From Streptomyces sp. NBC_00193 (GTDB lineage Bacteria; Actinomycetota; Actinomycetes; Streptomycetales; Streptomycetaceae): a stretch of DNA of 64,000 bases. Positions 1 through 7,713 of this stretch are shown piece after piece (the first letter of the stretch is position 1; every line of letters begins with the position of its first letter). The DNA is taken from NCBI RefSeq assembly GCF_026342735.1, contig NZ_JAPEMM010000001.1, forward strand, positions 2,542,001-2,606,000, given 5' to 3'. The translations under genes were made by a program, and so were the position numbers. The notes below the pieces were generated by a model, which worked only from the letters and a program-made list of their open reading frames with translations, was not told the origin of the DNA and made no database searches.

Positions 1-2
1 TG

Positions 3-212
3 ATCCTGCAGAGCCAGCTCGGCGCCGTGAAGTCCGTACAGGCGGCGTTTCGCCGCAAGGGCGACCCCGAGCTGCTGCGCGTCGACGTCCCCGCCTTCCT
101 CAAGGCCGCCGAGGGCGCGTTCCCCTCCTGGACCCGGGTCCTGCAGAACGTCCGCCACGCCGTGGTCTTCGCCGGTTCCGCGCTGGCCCTGACCGTCGCC
201 GCCTTCGCCTGA
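3..212 (+). CDS. C-terminal fragment of an unidentified protein
   Basis: Only the last 69 codons lie in the window; the 5' part is cut by the window edge. The visible part ends with a hydrophobic run (HAVVFAGSALALTVAAFA) that could be a C-terminal membrane anchor, preceded by a basic/amphipathic stretch (FRRKGDPELLRVDV). The GTG at 27 is probably internal, because the frame is open to the edge. The stop is TGA at 210-212. I do not recognise the family and assign no function. Confidence 0.5.
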   Translation: MLQSQLGAVKSVQAAFRRKGDPELLRVDVPAFLKAAEGAFPSWTRVLQNVRHAVVFAGSALALTVAAFA

Positions 213-220
213 GGAGTGGG

Positions 221-274
221 TGGCGCCATCAATGCCTAGCAGTGGTGCCATATATGTGCCATCATGGCACCACT
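221..274. promoter_or_regulatory. Candidate operator with repeated TGGNGCCA half-sites
   Basis: Upstream of the GtrA-like gene, an 11-bp perfect inverted repeat (AGTGGTGCCAT at 241-251, ATGGCACCACT at 264-274) flanks a 12-bp spacer. The spacer contains a further GTGCCAT at 256-262, exactly 11 bp after the GTGCCAT at 245-251. TGGCGCCA at 221-228 is itself palindromic. Half-sites one helical turn apart are typical of cooperative repressors such as ribbon-helix-helix or GntR proteins. The binding protein is unknown. Confidence 0.45.
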
Positions 275-343
275 ACGGCACAGCTCGCTGGCGTGCGGCC
301 ATGGCCCACGCGTCCACGGAGTCACCATCGGAGGGGTCGGATC

Positions 344-847
344 ATGGAGACAGTGCAGAGCGGGAAGCGGACCGCCACCGGCGCCCTCACCGCCTTCACC
401 CGCTTCGTGGTCTGCGGCGGAGGGGTGGGAGTGGCCTCCAGCTTCGCCGTCGCGGGCCTCGCCTCCTGGATCCCCTGGGTCCTGGCCAACGCCCTGATCA
501 CCGCGGGCTCCACGCTCCTCGCCACCGAACTGCACGCCCGCTTCACCTTCGGCGCCGGCGGACGGGCGACCTGGCGCCAGCACGCGCAGTCGGCCGGATC
601 CGCGGCCGCCGCGTACGGGGTGACCTGCGCGGCGGTGCTCGTCCTGCGGCAGCTCGACGCCTCGCCCGGTGCCGTGCGCGAACAGGTCGTCTACCTGTCC
701 GCCTCCGCGCTCGCCGGCGTCGCGCGGTTCGCGGTGCTGCGCCTCGTCGTCTTCGCACAGCACCGCTCGAAGGCCGCGTCCGCCGTGCACACCGTCCGTA
801 CCCACCGCACGGTGCCCACGGCCTCGGACCTGTGCCGCGCGGCCTGA
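344..847 (+). CDS. GtrA-like family membrane protein
   Basis: The 167-residue product has about four hydrophobic segments (roughly residues 15-35, 40-60, 85-105 and 120-140) and the motif ELHARFTF after the second one. This matches the GtrA-like family, small integral membrane proteins associated with export or flipping of polyprenyl-linked sugars during cell-surface polysaccharide synthesis. The ATG at 344 was chosen because GGAGGGG lies 8 nt upstream; an in-frame ATG at 242 lies inside the operator-like repeats. No glycosyltransferase partner gene is adjacent, so its substrate cannot be inferred. Confidence 0.7.
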   Translation: METVQSGKRTATGALTAFTRFVVCGGGVGVASSFAVAGLASWIPWVLANALITAGSTLLATELHARFTFGAGGRATWRQHAQSAGSAAAAYGVTCAAVLVLRQLDASPGAVREQVVYLSASALAGVARFAVLRLVVFAQHRSKAASAVHTVRTHRTVPTASDLCRAA

Positions 848-860
848 CGAGCTCAGGACC

Positions 861-2348
861 TCAAGGCGTGACGATCGGGAACGCCGCGTCGGCCTTGGTC
901 ACGTAGGAGAACAGGCGGCTGAGGAGGGCCGGGGATCCCGCGGTGGAGATGCTGTCCGGGGCCCGGCCCGCGAGGACGGCCAGGAGTTGGGGCTTGGTGA
1001 GGGTGAGGGTCAGGACCGCCGGGGTGCGGGGATCGGTGACGGTGCGGTGGGTGAGGGCGCCGTTGTGGAGGGTGAGGCGGTGGTGGCTGCCCTCGTCGGT
1101 GAGGACGAGGTCGATGGTGAGGTCCTCGTCCCAGGCCCGGGGGCCGTCGATCCGGACGGCGATCGAGTCGATGAGCATGTCGGTGGTCAGGGCCGTCGCC
1201 ATCTCGGGGTTGGCCGTGTCGAGCAGGGCCGCGTTCTCGCCGTGGCGCAGTTCCATGGCGGAGGTGAGGTAGAAGTTGCGCCAGGGGCCGTTCTCCGCGC
1301 CGTGGCCGAGCGTGTCGTAGACCCCGGCGAGGGCCTCCTTGGCGTCCGTACGGCCCGGCTCGGCGAAGACCAGGTGGTTGAGCAGGGTGGCCGCGAAGCG
1401 GAGGTCGCCGGAGTCGGCGTAGGCGCGGGCCTTGGCCAGGGTCTGGTCGGCGCCGCCCATCGAGTCGACGTAGCGCCGGGCGAGTTCGACCGGCGGGTGC
1501 TCCCAGAGGGTCGCGACGTTGCCGTTGAACCAGCCGAGGTAACGCTGGCAGATCGCCTTGACGTTGTGGGAGAGCGAGCCGTAATAGCCGCGCGCGTGCC
1601 AGGAGTTCTCCAGGGCGGGCGGCAGCTGCAGTTCCTCGGCGATCTCCGGTCCCGTCAGGCCGTCGTTGAGCAGGCGCAGGGTCTGGTCGTGCATGTACGC
1701 GTACAGGTCGCGCTGGGCGGAGAGGAAGGTGACGACGTTCTCCCGGCCCCAGGTGGGCCAGTGGTGGGAGGCGAAGGCCACGTCGTAGCCGTCACCGAAG
1801 TACTCGATCTGCTCCAGGAAGCCGGCCGGGGCGAGGATCGGCACGCCTTCCTCGGTGCCGCGCGGGAGCACGCCGCGGGCGCCGCCGAAGTGGTCGCCGT
1901 GCGAGTGCGTGTAGATCAGGCCGGTGACCGGGCGGTCCCCGCGGTGCTCGCGGTACAGCCCCAGCGCGGCGGCGGCGGTCTCGGCGGAGATGAGCGGGTC
2001 GATGACGACGACCCCGCGCTCGCCCTCGACGAGGGTCATGTTCGAGAGGTCGAGGCCCCGGACCTGGTAGATGCCGTCGGTGACCTCGTAGAGGCCCTGT
2101 TTGGAGGCGAGCTGCGCCTGCCGCCACAGGCTGGGGTTCGCGGTGTCGGGGCAGTCGGCCTTCAGGAACGCGTACGCGTCGCTGTCCCACACGGTGCGGC
2201 CTTCGGCGCCCTCGACCACGCCGGGCACGAGCGCGCCGATGAATCCGCGGTCGGCGTTCTCGAAGTCGGTCACGTCGTCAAACGGGAGGGTCTCCAAGGG
2301 GAGGCTGGCCATCTCTCGCTCCATTCTGCGGGGGTCGACGCCGTACAT
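861..2348 (-). CDS. Alkylsulfatase-like metallo-beta-lactamase protein with internal deletion
   Basis: Related to the BDS1/SdsA1 alkyl sulfatases, secreted or cytoplasmic enzymes that hydrolyse sulfate esters such as SDS with a binuclear zinc centre. The N-terminal region, the zinc motif THSHGDHFGG (about residues 145-154), the SHHWPTWG motif and the SCP2-like C-terminal domain are all recognisable. However, the sequence runs from the GFLE segment (about residue 178) almost directly into YDVAFASHHWP. In family members roughly 120-130 residues lie between these points and carry the two glutamate zinc ligands (TPGTEAP and AENATH segments). The frame stays open, so the product is a shortened and probably inactive enzyme. 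Start uncertain: in-frame ATGs at 2348, 2324 and 2312; the last follows GGAGCGAG. XRE gene lies upstream on the same strand. Confidence 0.75.
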   Translation of the reverse strand: MYGVDPRRMEREMASLPLETLPFDDVTDFENADRGFIGALVPGVVEGAEGRTVWDSDAYAFLKADCPDTANPSLWRQAQLASKQGLYEVTDGIYQVRGLDLSNMTLVEGERGVVVIDPLISAETAAAALGLYREHRGDRPVTGLIYTHSHGDHFGGARGVLPRGTEEGVPILAPAGFLEQIEYFGDGYDVAFASHHWPTWGRENVVTFLSAQRDLYAYMHDQTLRLLNDGLTGPEIAEELQLPPALENSWHARGYYGSLSHNVKAICQRYLGWFNGNVATLWEHPPVELARRYVDSMGGADQTLAKARAYADSGDLRFAATLLNHLVFAEPGRTDAKEALAGVYDTLGHGAENGPWRNFYLTSAMELRHGENAALLDTANPEMATALTTDMLIDSIAVRIDGPRAWDEDLTIDLVLTDEGSHHRLTLHNGALTHRTVTDPRTPAVLTLTLTKPQLLAVLAGRAPDSISTAGSPALLSRLFSYVTKADAAFPIVTP

Positions 2349-2426
2349 CGCCTCATCTCAACACCGGACCCGACGGGTGCACTTTGGGATGTTTTATGGG
2401 GAGAGATGGTTTACCCGGACGGTGCG

Positions 2427-3287
2427 TCAGCCGGGCTGCGTGAACTGTTCCGTGCCGACGACCCGCAGGAGGCTCAGCCGGTCGGCCGAGTCCGTGCCGG
2501 GCGGGGGCGTCAGGAGCAGGAGGCGCTGGTCGCCCTCCGGGGCGAGGAGCACCTGGCAGTCGAGGTCCACGGGGCCGACGACCGGGTGGATCACCCGCAT
2601 GCGGCTGTGGCGGCGGACGGCGACCTCGTGCAGCTCCCACAGGGCGGTGAACTCCGCGCTGGCCTCGTGCAGGCGCTCCACCAGACGGGTGGCGGCCGGG
2701 TCCGAGGAGCGCCGGCCGACGGCCGCCCGCAGGTCCGCCACGTGGAGGCGGCTGTACTGCTCGTGCTCCTCGGCCGGGTACGCGTCCCGCGCGGCCGGGT
2801 CGGCGAACCAGCGCCAGACCACGTTGCGGCCGTGCTCGGACACCGTGCACACGCCGCCCAGGAGGGTGCGGGCCATCTCGTTCTGGGCCAGTACGTCGCC
2901 CAGGTCGCTGAGGACCTGCGCCGGAATGCCGGGCAACTGGTCCAGCAGGTGCAGCAGTCCCGCACCGACCCGGCCGCCGGCGACCCGCGCCGCGGGCGGG
3001 CGGTGCCCGGCGAGCAGGTGGAGGTGGTCGCGCGCGTCGTCGCCGAGGCGCAGGGCGCGGGCGAGGGCGGACAGCATCTGCGGTGAGGGCTGGGGGCCGC
3101 GGGCCTGCTCCAGCCGGATGTAGTAGTCGGCCGACATGCCCGCGAGCTGGGCCACTTCCTCGCGCCGCAGCCCCGGCGTGCGCCGCCGGGGCCCGGCGGG
3201 GAGGCCCGCGTCCTGCGGGCGCACCCGCTCGCGCGAACGGCGGAGGAAATCGGCGAGCTCACGGCGGTCGATCGTCATGTCGATCAT
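2427..3287 (-). CDS. XRE-family regulator with MmyB-like ligand-binding domain
   Basis: A 286-residue cytoplasmic transcription factor. Residues about 10-75 form an XRE helix-turn-helix with the typical actinobacterial signature RTPGLRREEVAQLAGMSADY followed by YIRLEQARGPQPS. Residues about 100-280 resemble the MmyB-like ligand-binding domain found in this large actinobacterial subfamily. The gene is divergent from the alpha/beta hydrolase at 3519, which these regulators commonly control, and lies 78 bp upstream of the alkylsulfatase-like gene on the same strand. A second in-frame ATG lies three codons into the frame. The ligand is unknown. Confidence 0.85.
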   Translation of the reverse strand: MIDMTIDRRELADFLRRSRERVRPQDAGLPAGPRRRTPGLRREEVAQLAGMSADYYIRLEQARGPQPSPQMLSALARALRLGDDARDHLHLLAGHRPPAARVAGGRVGAGLLHLLDQLPGIPAQVLSDLGDVLAQNEMARTLLGGVCTVSEHGRNVVWRWFADPAARDAYPAEEHEQYSRLHVADLRAAVGRRSSDPAATRLVERLHEASAEFTALWELHEVAVRRHSRMRVIHPVVGPVDLDCQVLLAPEGDQRLLLLTPPPGTDSADRLSLLRVVGTEQFTQPG

Positions 3288-3336
3288 CCTGCCGGACGCC
3301 CCCGGCGCGGCCTACGCGGTGATCACCTCGTGGACG

Positions 3337-3392
3337 GGGCCGCCGGGCTGCCGGGCCTCCGGGCCACCGGGCCACCGGGCCTCCGGGCCGCC
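3337..3392. repeat. 8-bp tandem repeat, seven copies
   Basis: Seven consecutive 8-bp units of the form GGGCYNCC fill 3337-3392: gccgcc-type, ctgcc-type, two CCTCC, two CCACC and a final CCGCC variant. The repeat sits in the divergent intergenic region between the XRE regulator and the alpha/beta hydrolase, so copy-number change would alter promoter spacing. Confidence 0.75.
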
Positions 3393-3518
3393 GTATCCAG
3401 GGATCGCCGGTCCCAGGTTCACGGGGTCTCTCCCGCCCCCGGGGGCCCGACGGCACTGTTGGTCGAGCCGGAGGGGAAACGCCCCCGGCGGCCACCACCA
3501 CCAAGAGGAGCAACAGCC

Positions 3519-4358
3519 ATGTCCACGACCCTCACCGCCCCCGTCGACGCCGCCGCCGTCGTGAGCGCCACCGTGCGCGTCGCCGACGCCGAGGTCTTCT
3601 ACGAGCGCACCGGTACGGGCCCCGCACTCGTCCTCGTGCACGGCACCGGTTCGAGCGGCTCCGCCGTCAACTGGGGGCGGACCCGGCCCCGTTTCACCGC
3701 CGGCCACACGGTGATCACCCCCGACCTCTCCGGCACCGAACGCACCCGGGACGACGGCGGCCCGCTGACCGTGGAGGGGCTGGCCGCGCAGGTCATCGCC
3801 GTCATCGAGGACGCGGGCACCGGGCCGGTGGACCTGCTCGGCTTCTCCATGGGCGCGCCGGTCTCCGCCGCCGTCGCCGCGCTGCGCCCCGACCTCGTGC
3901 GCCGGCTGATCCTGGTCTCCGGCTGGGCTCACACCGAGGGCGACGAGTACCTGCGCAACATCTTCACCCTGTGGCAGCAGCTCGGCGCCTCCGACCCGGC
4001 CGCCTTCGGCCGCGCCGTGACCATGACCGGCTTCAGCCGGGGCTTCCTCAACACGATCGGCCGCGAACAGGTCGAGCTCCTGATCCCGAACCTGCCCCCC
4101 ACCCCCGGCACCCTGCGCCATGTAGACCTCGACAGCCGCATCGACATCCGCGCGCTGCTGCCGCTCATCGAGGCGGAGACCCTCGTCATCGGCGCCACCC
4201 TGGACATCACCGTCCCGGTGGAGAACAGCCGCGCGCTGCACGCCGCGATCGCGCACAGCTCGTACGCCGAGATCGAGGCCGGGCACGTCGCCTTCTTCGA
4301 GAAGGAGGACGAGTTCGTCGAGCTGGTCGACGGCTTCATCCGCGGGGGCCGGGCGTAG
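3519..4358 (+). CDS. Alpha/beta hydrolase
   Basis: A 279-residue cytoplasmic alpha/beta-hydrolase-fold protein. Visible elements are the oxyanion-hole motif VHGTGSSG (about residue 38), the nucleophile elbow GFSMG (Ser about residue 110), a late acidic residue within ATLDITVP and the catalytic-histidine motif AGHVAFFE near the C terminus. The substrate cannot be told from sequence; the family includes esterases, haloperoxidase-like and C-C hydrolases. ATG at 3519 follows AAGAGGAG with an 8-nt spacing. It is divergent from the XRE regulator, with an 8-bp tandem repeat between them, suggesting control by that regulator. Confidence 0.85.
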   Translation: MSTTLTAPVDAAAVVSATVRVADAEVFYERTGTGPALVLVHGTGSSGSAVNWGRTRPRFTAGHTVITPDLSGTERTRDDGGPLTVEGLAAQVIAVIEDAGTGPVDLLGFSMGAPVSAAVAALRPDLVRRLILVSGWAHTEGDEYLRNIFTLWQQLGASDPAAFGRAVTMTGFSRGFLNTIGREQVELLIPNLPPTPGTLRHVDLDSRIDIRALLPLIEAETLVIGATLDITVPVENSRALHAAIAHSSYAEIEAGHVAFFEKEDEFVELVDGFIRGGRA

Positions 4359-4364
4359 CGCCGC

Positions 4365-4760
4365 TCAGCCCTGTACGGCCAGCACGATCCGCAGCACGCA
4401 GGCCGCGAGCACGGCGCCGGACACGGCGCTGGTGACGGCCGCCCCACGGGTGCCGCGGGGCAGCCGGTCCGGCAGGGTCACCGTCTGCGGGCGCTTGGGG
4501 TCGTAGATCACGTCCATCCGGCCCCCGACCTGCACCGGCGGGAAGACGAACGGGCCCACGGTGTACTGGCGTGCGGGAGAGCCCACCGGGGTGTACTCCA
4601 GCAGGATCATCGAACCGTGCGCGACCTGGCCCACGTTGACGCAGACCGCGGAGTGCCGGATGCCCCGCTTCAGCAGCGGGCTCGCGTGGAGGTAGATCCC
4701 GAGCGAGACGCAGAACACCACCAGCGCGACCAACGCGACCAAAAAGACCCAACCGCTCAC
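4365..4760 (-). CDS. DUF3592-like membrane protein
   Basis: A 131-residue protein with an N-terminal transmembrane segment (about residues 5-24), a beta-rich central part with the pattern MDVIYDPKRPQTV, and a second hydrophobic segment near the C terminus (AAVTSAVSGAVLAACVLRIVL). The 'VxYDPxxP' pattern is typical of DUF3592 proteins, whose function is unknown. GTG at 4760 is preferred over the in-frame TTG at 4766 because a GGGGGG run lies about 8 nt upstream of it. It converges with the hydrolase gene with only 6 bp between stops. Confidence 0.7.
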   Translation of the reverse strand: MSGWVFLVALVALVVFCVSLGIYLHASPLLKRGIRHSAVCVNVGQVAHGSMILLEYTPVGSPARQYTVGPFVFPPVQVGGRMDVIYDPKRPQTVTLPDRLPRGTRGAAVTSAVSGAVLAACVLRIVLAVQG

Positions 4761-4825
4761 TGACAACGCCCCCCGACCGATGGAAAGCCCAGATCATCGC
4801 CGACCGTCGGCAGGGCCACAAGGCC

Positions 4826-5452
4826 CTACGCCGGCGCCGCTCCGGTGAGGGTGTCGACCAGGGCCTGGGCGAGGACGGTCGCGGCGCCGATCCTGGTGTC
4901 CTCCCGCTCGTCGCCGGTGACCTTTCCGATCACCGCGTCACGGACGGACACCGAGATGTCGGGGCCCCCGTACAGCTCGGGGAAGGACAGGGCCATCAGG
5001 CAGACGCCCACGTTCGCCGAGAGGATCGACTGTCCGGCCAGCGCCGGGGTCGTCCGCAGCCGGCCGGCGTCGCGGCACCGCCCCACCGCCGTCAGGAGCA
5101 GGGCCTGCGCCTCCGCGATCGCCTGCGGCTTGGCCGTACCGGCCGGCGTGAACATCAGCCGGTAGAGGTGGGGGTTGCCGAGGGCGAACGCGACGTGGCT
5201 GTCCCAGGCCGCGCGCAGGTCCGCCACCGGGTCGCCGGTCTGCGGATTGCGCCTCTTGTTGGCGAGGAAGCGCTCGAAGCCGAGGTCGGCCACCGCGGTG
5301 AGCAGCCCCTCCTTGTCACCGAACTGGCGGTAGATCTCGGGCATGCCGACCTTGGCCCGGTCGCAGATGGCCCGGGTGGAGATCGCCGCCGCGTCCTTGT
5401 CCGCGAGCAGCTCCGCGGTGGCTTCCAGAATGCGTTCTCGGGCCGTTGACAT
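4826..5452 (-). CDS. TetR-family transcriptional regulator
   Basis: A 208-residue TetR-type repressor. The N-terminal HTH is clear (ARERILEATAELLADKDAA to MPEIYRQFGDKEGLL, residues about 3-50), followed by an all-helical ligand-binding domain. I chose the ATG at 5452; a longer frame starting at 5491 would begin inside the large palindrome upstream. No strong Shine-Dalgarno precedes 5452, so the mRNA may be leaderless. It is divergent from the GlxA-type regulator at 5564, and the 41-bp symmetric operator between them suggests control of both genes. Confidence 0.85.
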   Translation of the reverse strand: MSTARERILEATAELLADKDAAAISTRAICDRAKVGMPEIYRQFGDKEGLLTAVADLGFERFLANKRRNPQTGDPVADLRAAWDSHVAFALGNPHLYRLMFTPAGTAKPQAIAEAQALLLTAVGRCRDAGRLRTTPALAGQSILSANVGVCLMALSFPELYGGPDISVSVRDAVIGKVTGDEREDTRIGAATVLAQALVDTLTGAAPA

Positions 5453-5470
5453 GGCGTCGATGGTAGCAGC

Positions 5471-5511
5471 GCTAACATCATGCGTAAGCATCGCTTACGA
5501 TCCGTGTTAGC
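5471..5511. promoter_or_regulatory. 41-bp concentric double palindrome, likely TetR operator
   Basis: Two perfect inverted repeats share the same centre at base 5491: inner arms CGTAAGC (5483-5489) and GCTTACG (5493-5499), outer arms GCTAACA (5471-5477) and TGTTAGC (5505-5511), separated by 5-bp spacers. Concentric palindromes of this size are bound by TetR proteins as pairs of dimers. The site lies between the divergent TetR and GlxA-type genes. Confidence 0.7.
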
Positions 5512-5563
5512 GTTGCACACACCTGCTCGTGAGCGCCTGCCGAGAAGCACCGACGGAGACGTG

Positions 5564-6601
5564 ATGGAGACCCATGGACACCGGCTGGACCTCGATTCCG
5601 CGGATCGCGCACCCCTGGGGCCCGTCGCCCGGCTGATCGTGATCGTGCTCTTCGAGGGCGTCGACCTGCTGGACGTCACCGGACCGCCGGAGGTGTTCTC
5701 CCTGGTCCCGCGGGAGACGGAGGACGCCGCCGGGTACCGGGTCGTCCTGGCCGCGCGGACGCTCGACCCCGTCACCACCTCGGCCGGGGTGCGGATCCTG
5801 CCCGACCTGACCTTCGACGAGGCAGCCACCCGGAGCATCGACACGCTCCTGGTGCCCGGCGCGGTCGAGCTGGACGCCGAGCGCCGGGTCCGCGCCCTCA
5901 CCGACCCGGAGGTCGTCGACCGGGTGCGGACGCTCGCCGCGCGCACGCGCCGGGTCGCGTCCGTCTGCGTGGGGGCCCATCTGCTGGCCGCGGCCGGGCT
6001 GCTCGACGGCAAGCGGGCCACCACCCACTGGTCCACCGCGCAGCAGCTGGCCGCCGACCACCCGGAGGTCGAGGTGGACGCCGACCCGATCTTCATCCGG
6101 GAGGGCGAGGTGTGGACCGGCGCCGGGATCAGCGCCTGCCTGGACCTCTCGCTCGCCCTGGTGGCCGAGGACTTCGGCGAGGGCGTCGCCCTGCGCGTGG
6201 CCCGGCAGCTCGTGATGTACCTGAAGCGGCCGAGCGGGCAGAGCCAGTTCAGCGTCCCCCTGGAGCCCGTCTCCGCGACGCGGCGCGGCGAGGACCTGCG
6301 GCACTTCATCGGGCGGCACCTCGGCGACCGGCTCAGCCTGGCCGACATCGCCGCGTACGCGCACGTCAGCGAGCGGCAGTTGGCCCGGATCTTCAAGTCC
6401 GAGCTGGGCACGACCCCGGCCGCCTACGTCGAGTCGGCCCGCGTGGAGCTGGCGCGGGGCCAGCTCGAAGCCACCGATGCCACGCTCGAACGGATCGCCT
6501 CCGCCTGCGGGTTCGGCACGGCCGACACCCTCGTACGGGCCTTCCGCCGCACGCTCGACACCACGCCGACGGAGTACCGGCTCCGCTTCCGGGCGGCCTG
6601 A
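5564..6601 (+). CDS. GlxA-family AraC regulator with DJ-1/PfpI domain
   Basis: A 345-residue regulator. Residues about 18-190 form a DJ-1/PfpI-like amidotransferase fold; the nucleophile-elbow position reads VASVCVGAHLLAAAGLL, so the cysteine is retained. Residues about 240-340 carry the two AraC helix-turn-helix motifs (LSLADIAAYAHVSERQLARIF and LERIASACGFGTADTLVRAF). GlxA-type regulators control catabolic or stress genes, generally with unknown ligands. ATG at 5564 follows GGAG at 5555-5558. It is divergent from the TetR gene and probably under its control; it converges with the hydrolase at 6641. Confidence 0.85.
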   Translation: METHGHRLDLDSADRAPLGPVARLIVIVLFEGVDLLDVTGPPEVFSLVPRETEDAAGYRVVLAARTLDPVTTSAGVRILPDLTFDEAATRSIDTLLVPGAVELDAERRVRALTDPEVVDRVRTLAARTRRVASVCVGAHLLAAAGLLDGKRATTHWSTAQQLAADHPEVEVDADPIFIREGEVWTGAGISACLDLSLALVAEDFGEGVALRVARQLVMYLKRPSGQSQFSVPLEPVSATRRGEDLRHFIGRHLGDRLSLADIAAYAHVSERQLARIFKSELGTTPAAYVESARVELARGQLEATDATLERIASACGFGTADTLVRAFRRTLDTTPTEYRLRFRAA

Positions 6602-6640
6602 GCGGCGGCGACCCCGGTTCCCCCGGCGACTCCGGCTCGG

Positions 6641-7582
6641 CTACGCGGCCCTGTGCGCGGCCGGGTCGAGGGAGTCGACGTCCTCGAAGAAGCTGAGCAT
6701 CCGGGCGTTGACCAGTTCGGGGTGGTCGAGCTGCGGGCCGTGCCCGGTCGCGGAGACGATCTCGGCGCGGGCTCCGGGGATCAGCCGCGGCACCCGCTCC
6801 AGCTGGCGCTCGGGGTGCACGAGCAGGCTCCGCTTGCCCATGATCAGGTAGAACGGCGTCCGGATCGAGCCCAGTTCCGCGTCCGACAGCGGCAGCGGGG
6901 CGGGGCGCTTGATCCGGAAGGCGCGGACGCCCGCCTGGATCCACCTCCGCAGTTCCGGGACGACCAGGACCGGTTGCTCCAGCCACTTGGCCAGGGTCGG
7001 GCGCAGCGCCTTGGGGGCGAAGGTCGCGAAGAGGCTGGCGAAGATCCACACGAAGAAGCGCAGCCCCACCTTCTCCAGGCCGCCCGGGTCCAGGGCGGTG
7101 ACCGAGGCGAGTCGGCCGGGGCGCAGGTGCACCTGGTTGATGACCAGCCAGCCGCCGTAGGAGGACCCGACCAGGTGGACGTGGTCCAGGCCGAGCGCGT
7201 CGAGGGCCTCGTCCATCCACTGGGCCGCGCGCTCGGGCTGCCACATCACCTCGCACTGGACGCTGCGGCCCGGGTCGCCGGGGGTGTCGAGGGCGTAGAC
7301 GGGCCGGTCGGCGCTGAGGGCGACGGTGTTGGGGTACCACTGGGCCGAGCAGCCGCCCGAGCCGTGGATCAGGACGATGGGCGTCCGGGACTCCGCCGCC
7401 GGGTCCGTGGGGCCGTACCGGTAGACGTGCGTGGTCCCGAAGCTGGTCTCCACGTCGGTCTCGGAGCGGATGGGAGCTCCCATCGCGTAGAGCGCGTCGC
7501 AGGCGGCGAAGTAGCGGTCGCGCAGCTCGTCGCTCACGTAGTGGCCGATGTCGCGGCGCACACGGGGCTTGTCGTCGGGCAC
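6641..7582 (-). CDS. Alpha/beta hydrolase
   Basis: A 313-residue alpha/beta hydrolase. It has the oxyanion-hole motif LIHGSGG, the nucleophile elbow GSSYGG, and a histidine in SATGHGPQLDHPELV near the C terminus, as in lipase/esterase-like members. A central cap segment (FFVWIFASLFATFAPKALR) is unusually hydrophobic. GTG at 7582 was chosen because AGGAGGTG lies about 6 nt upstream; the open frame extends further but without ribosome-binding sites. Divergent from the TetR gene at 7714; the duplicated operator between them suggests this is that repressor's target. Substrate unknown. Confidence 0.85.
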   Translation of the reverse strand: MPDDKPRVRRDIGHYVSDELRDRYFAACDALYAMGAPIRSETDVETSFGTTHVYRYGPTDPAAESRTPIVLIHGSGGCSAQWYPNTVALSADRPVYALDTPGDPGRSVQCEVMWQPERAAQWMDEALDALGLDHVHLVGSSYGGWLVINQVHLRPGRLASVTALDPGGLEKVGLRFFVWIFASLFATFAPKALRPTLAKWLEQPVLVVPELRRWIQAGVRAFRIKRPAPLPLSDAELGSIRTPFYLIMGKRSLLVHPERQLERVPRLIPGARAEIVSATGHGPQLDHPELVNARMLSFFEDVDSLDPAAHRAA

Positions 7583-7618
7583 GGGGCACCTCCTGGAGGA
7601 CCGGGGATCCGTTCTTCG

Positions 7619-7659
7619 TGATACGACCGTACCATGATGTTGATACGGCGGTACCATGA
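7619..7659. promoter_or_regulatory. Tandem operator, two 19-bp near-identical copies
   Basis: TGATACG(A/G)C(C/G)GTACCATGA occurs at 7619-7637 and 7641-7659, 22 bp apart, i.e. on the same face two helical turns later. Each copy contains a TAC/GTA inverted core. It lies in the divergent region between the hydrolase and the TetR gene and is the best candidate for the TetR binding site. Confidence 0.65.
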
Positions 7660-7713
7660 AAACGAGCCGCGGGCTCAGCACCCACGGGCACCGACGGGCG
7701 GAGACACCAGAAC

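Noticed and set aside
669..3086. 805-codon open frame on the plus strand across the alkylsulfatase and XRE genes
   Set aside because: It is antisense to two clearly recognisable genes and its composition (Val/Gly/Glu/Arg repeats) is that of a GC-driven shadow frame.
3337..3392. Short repeats as a CRISPR array
   Set aside because: Units are 8 bp with no spacers, and there are no cas genes in the window.
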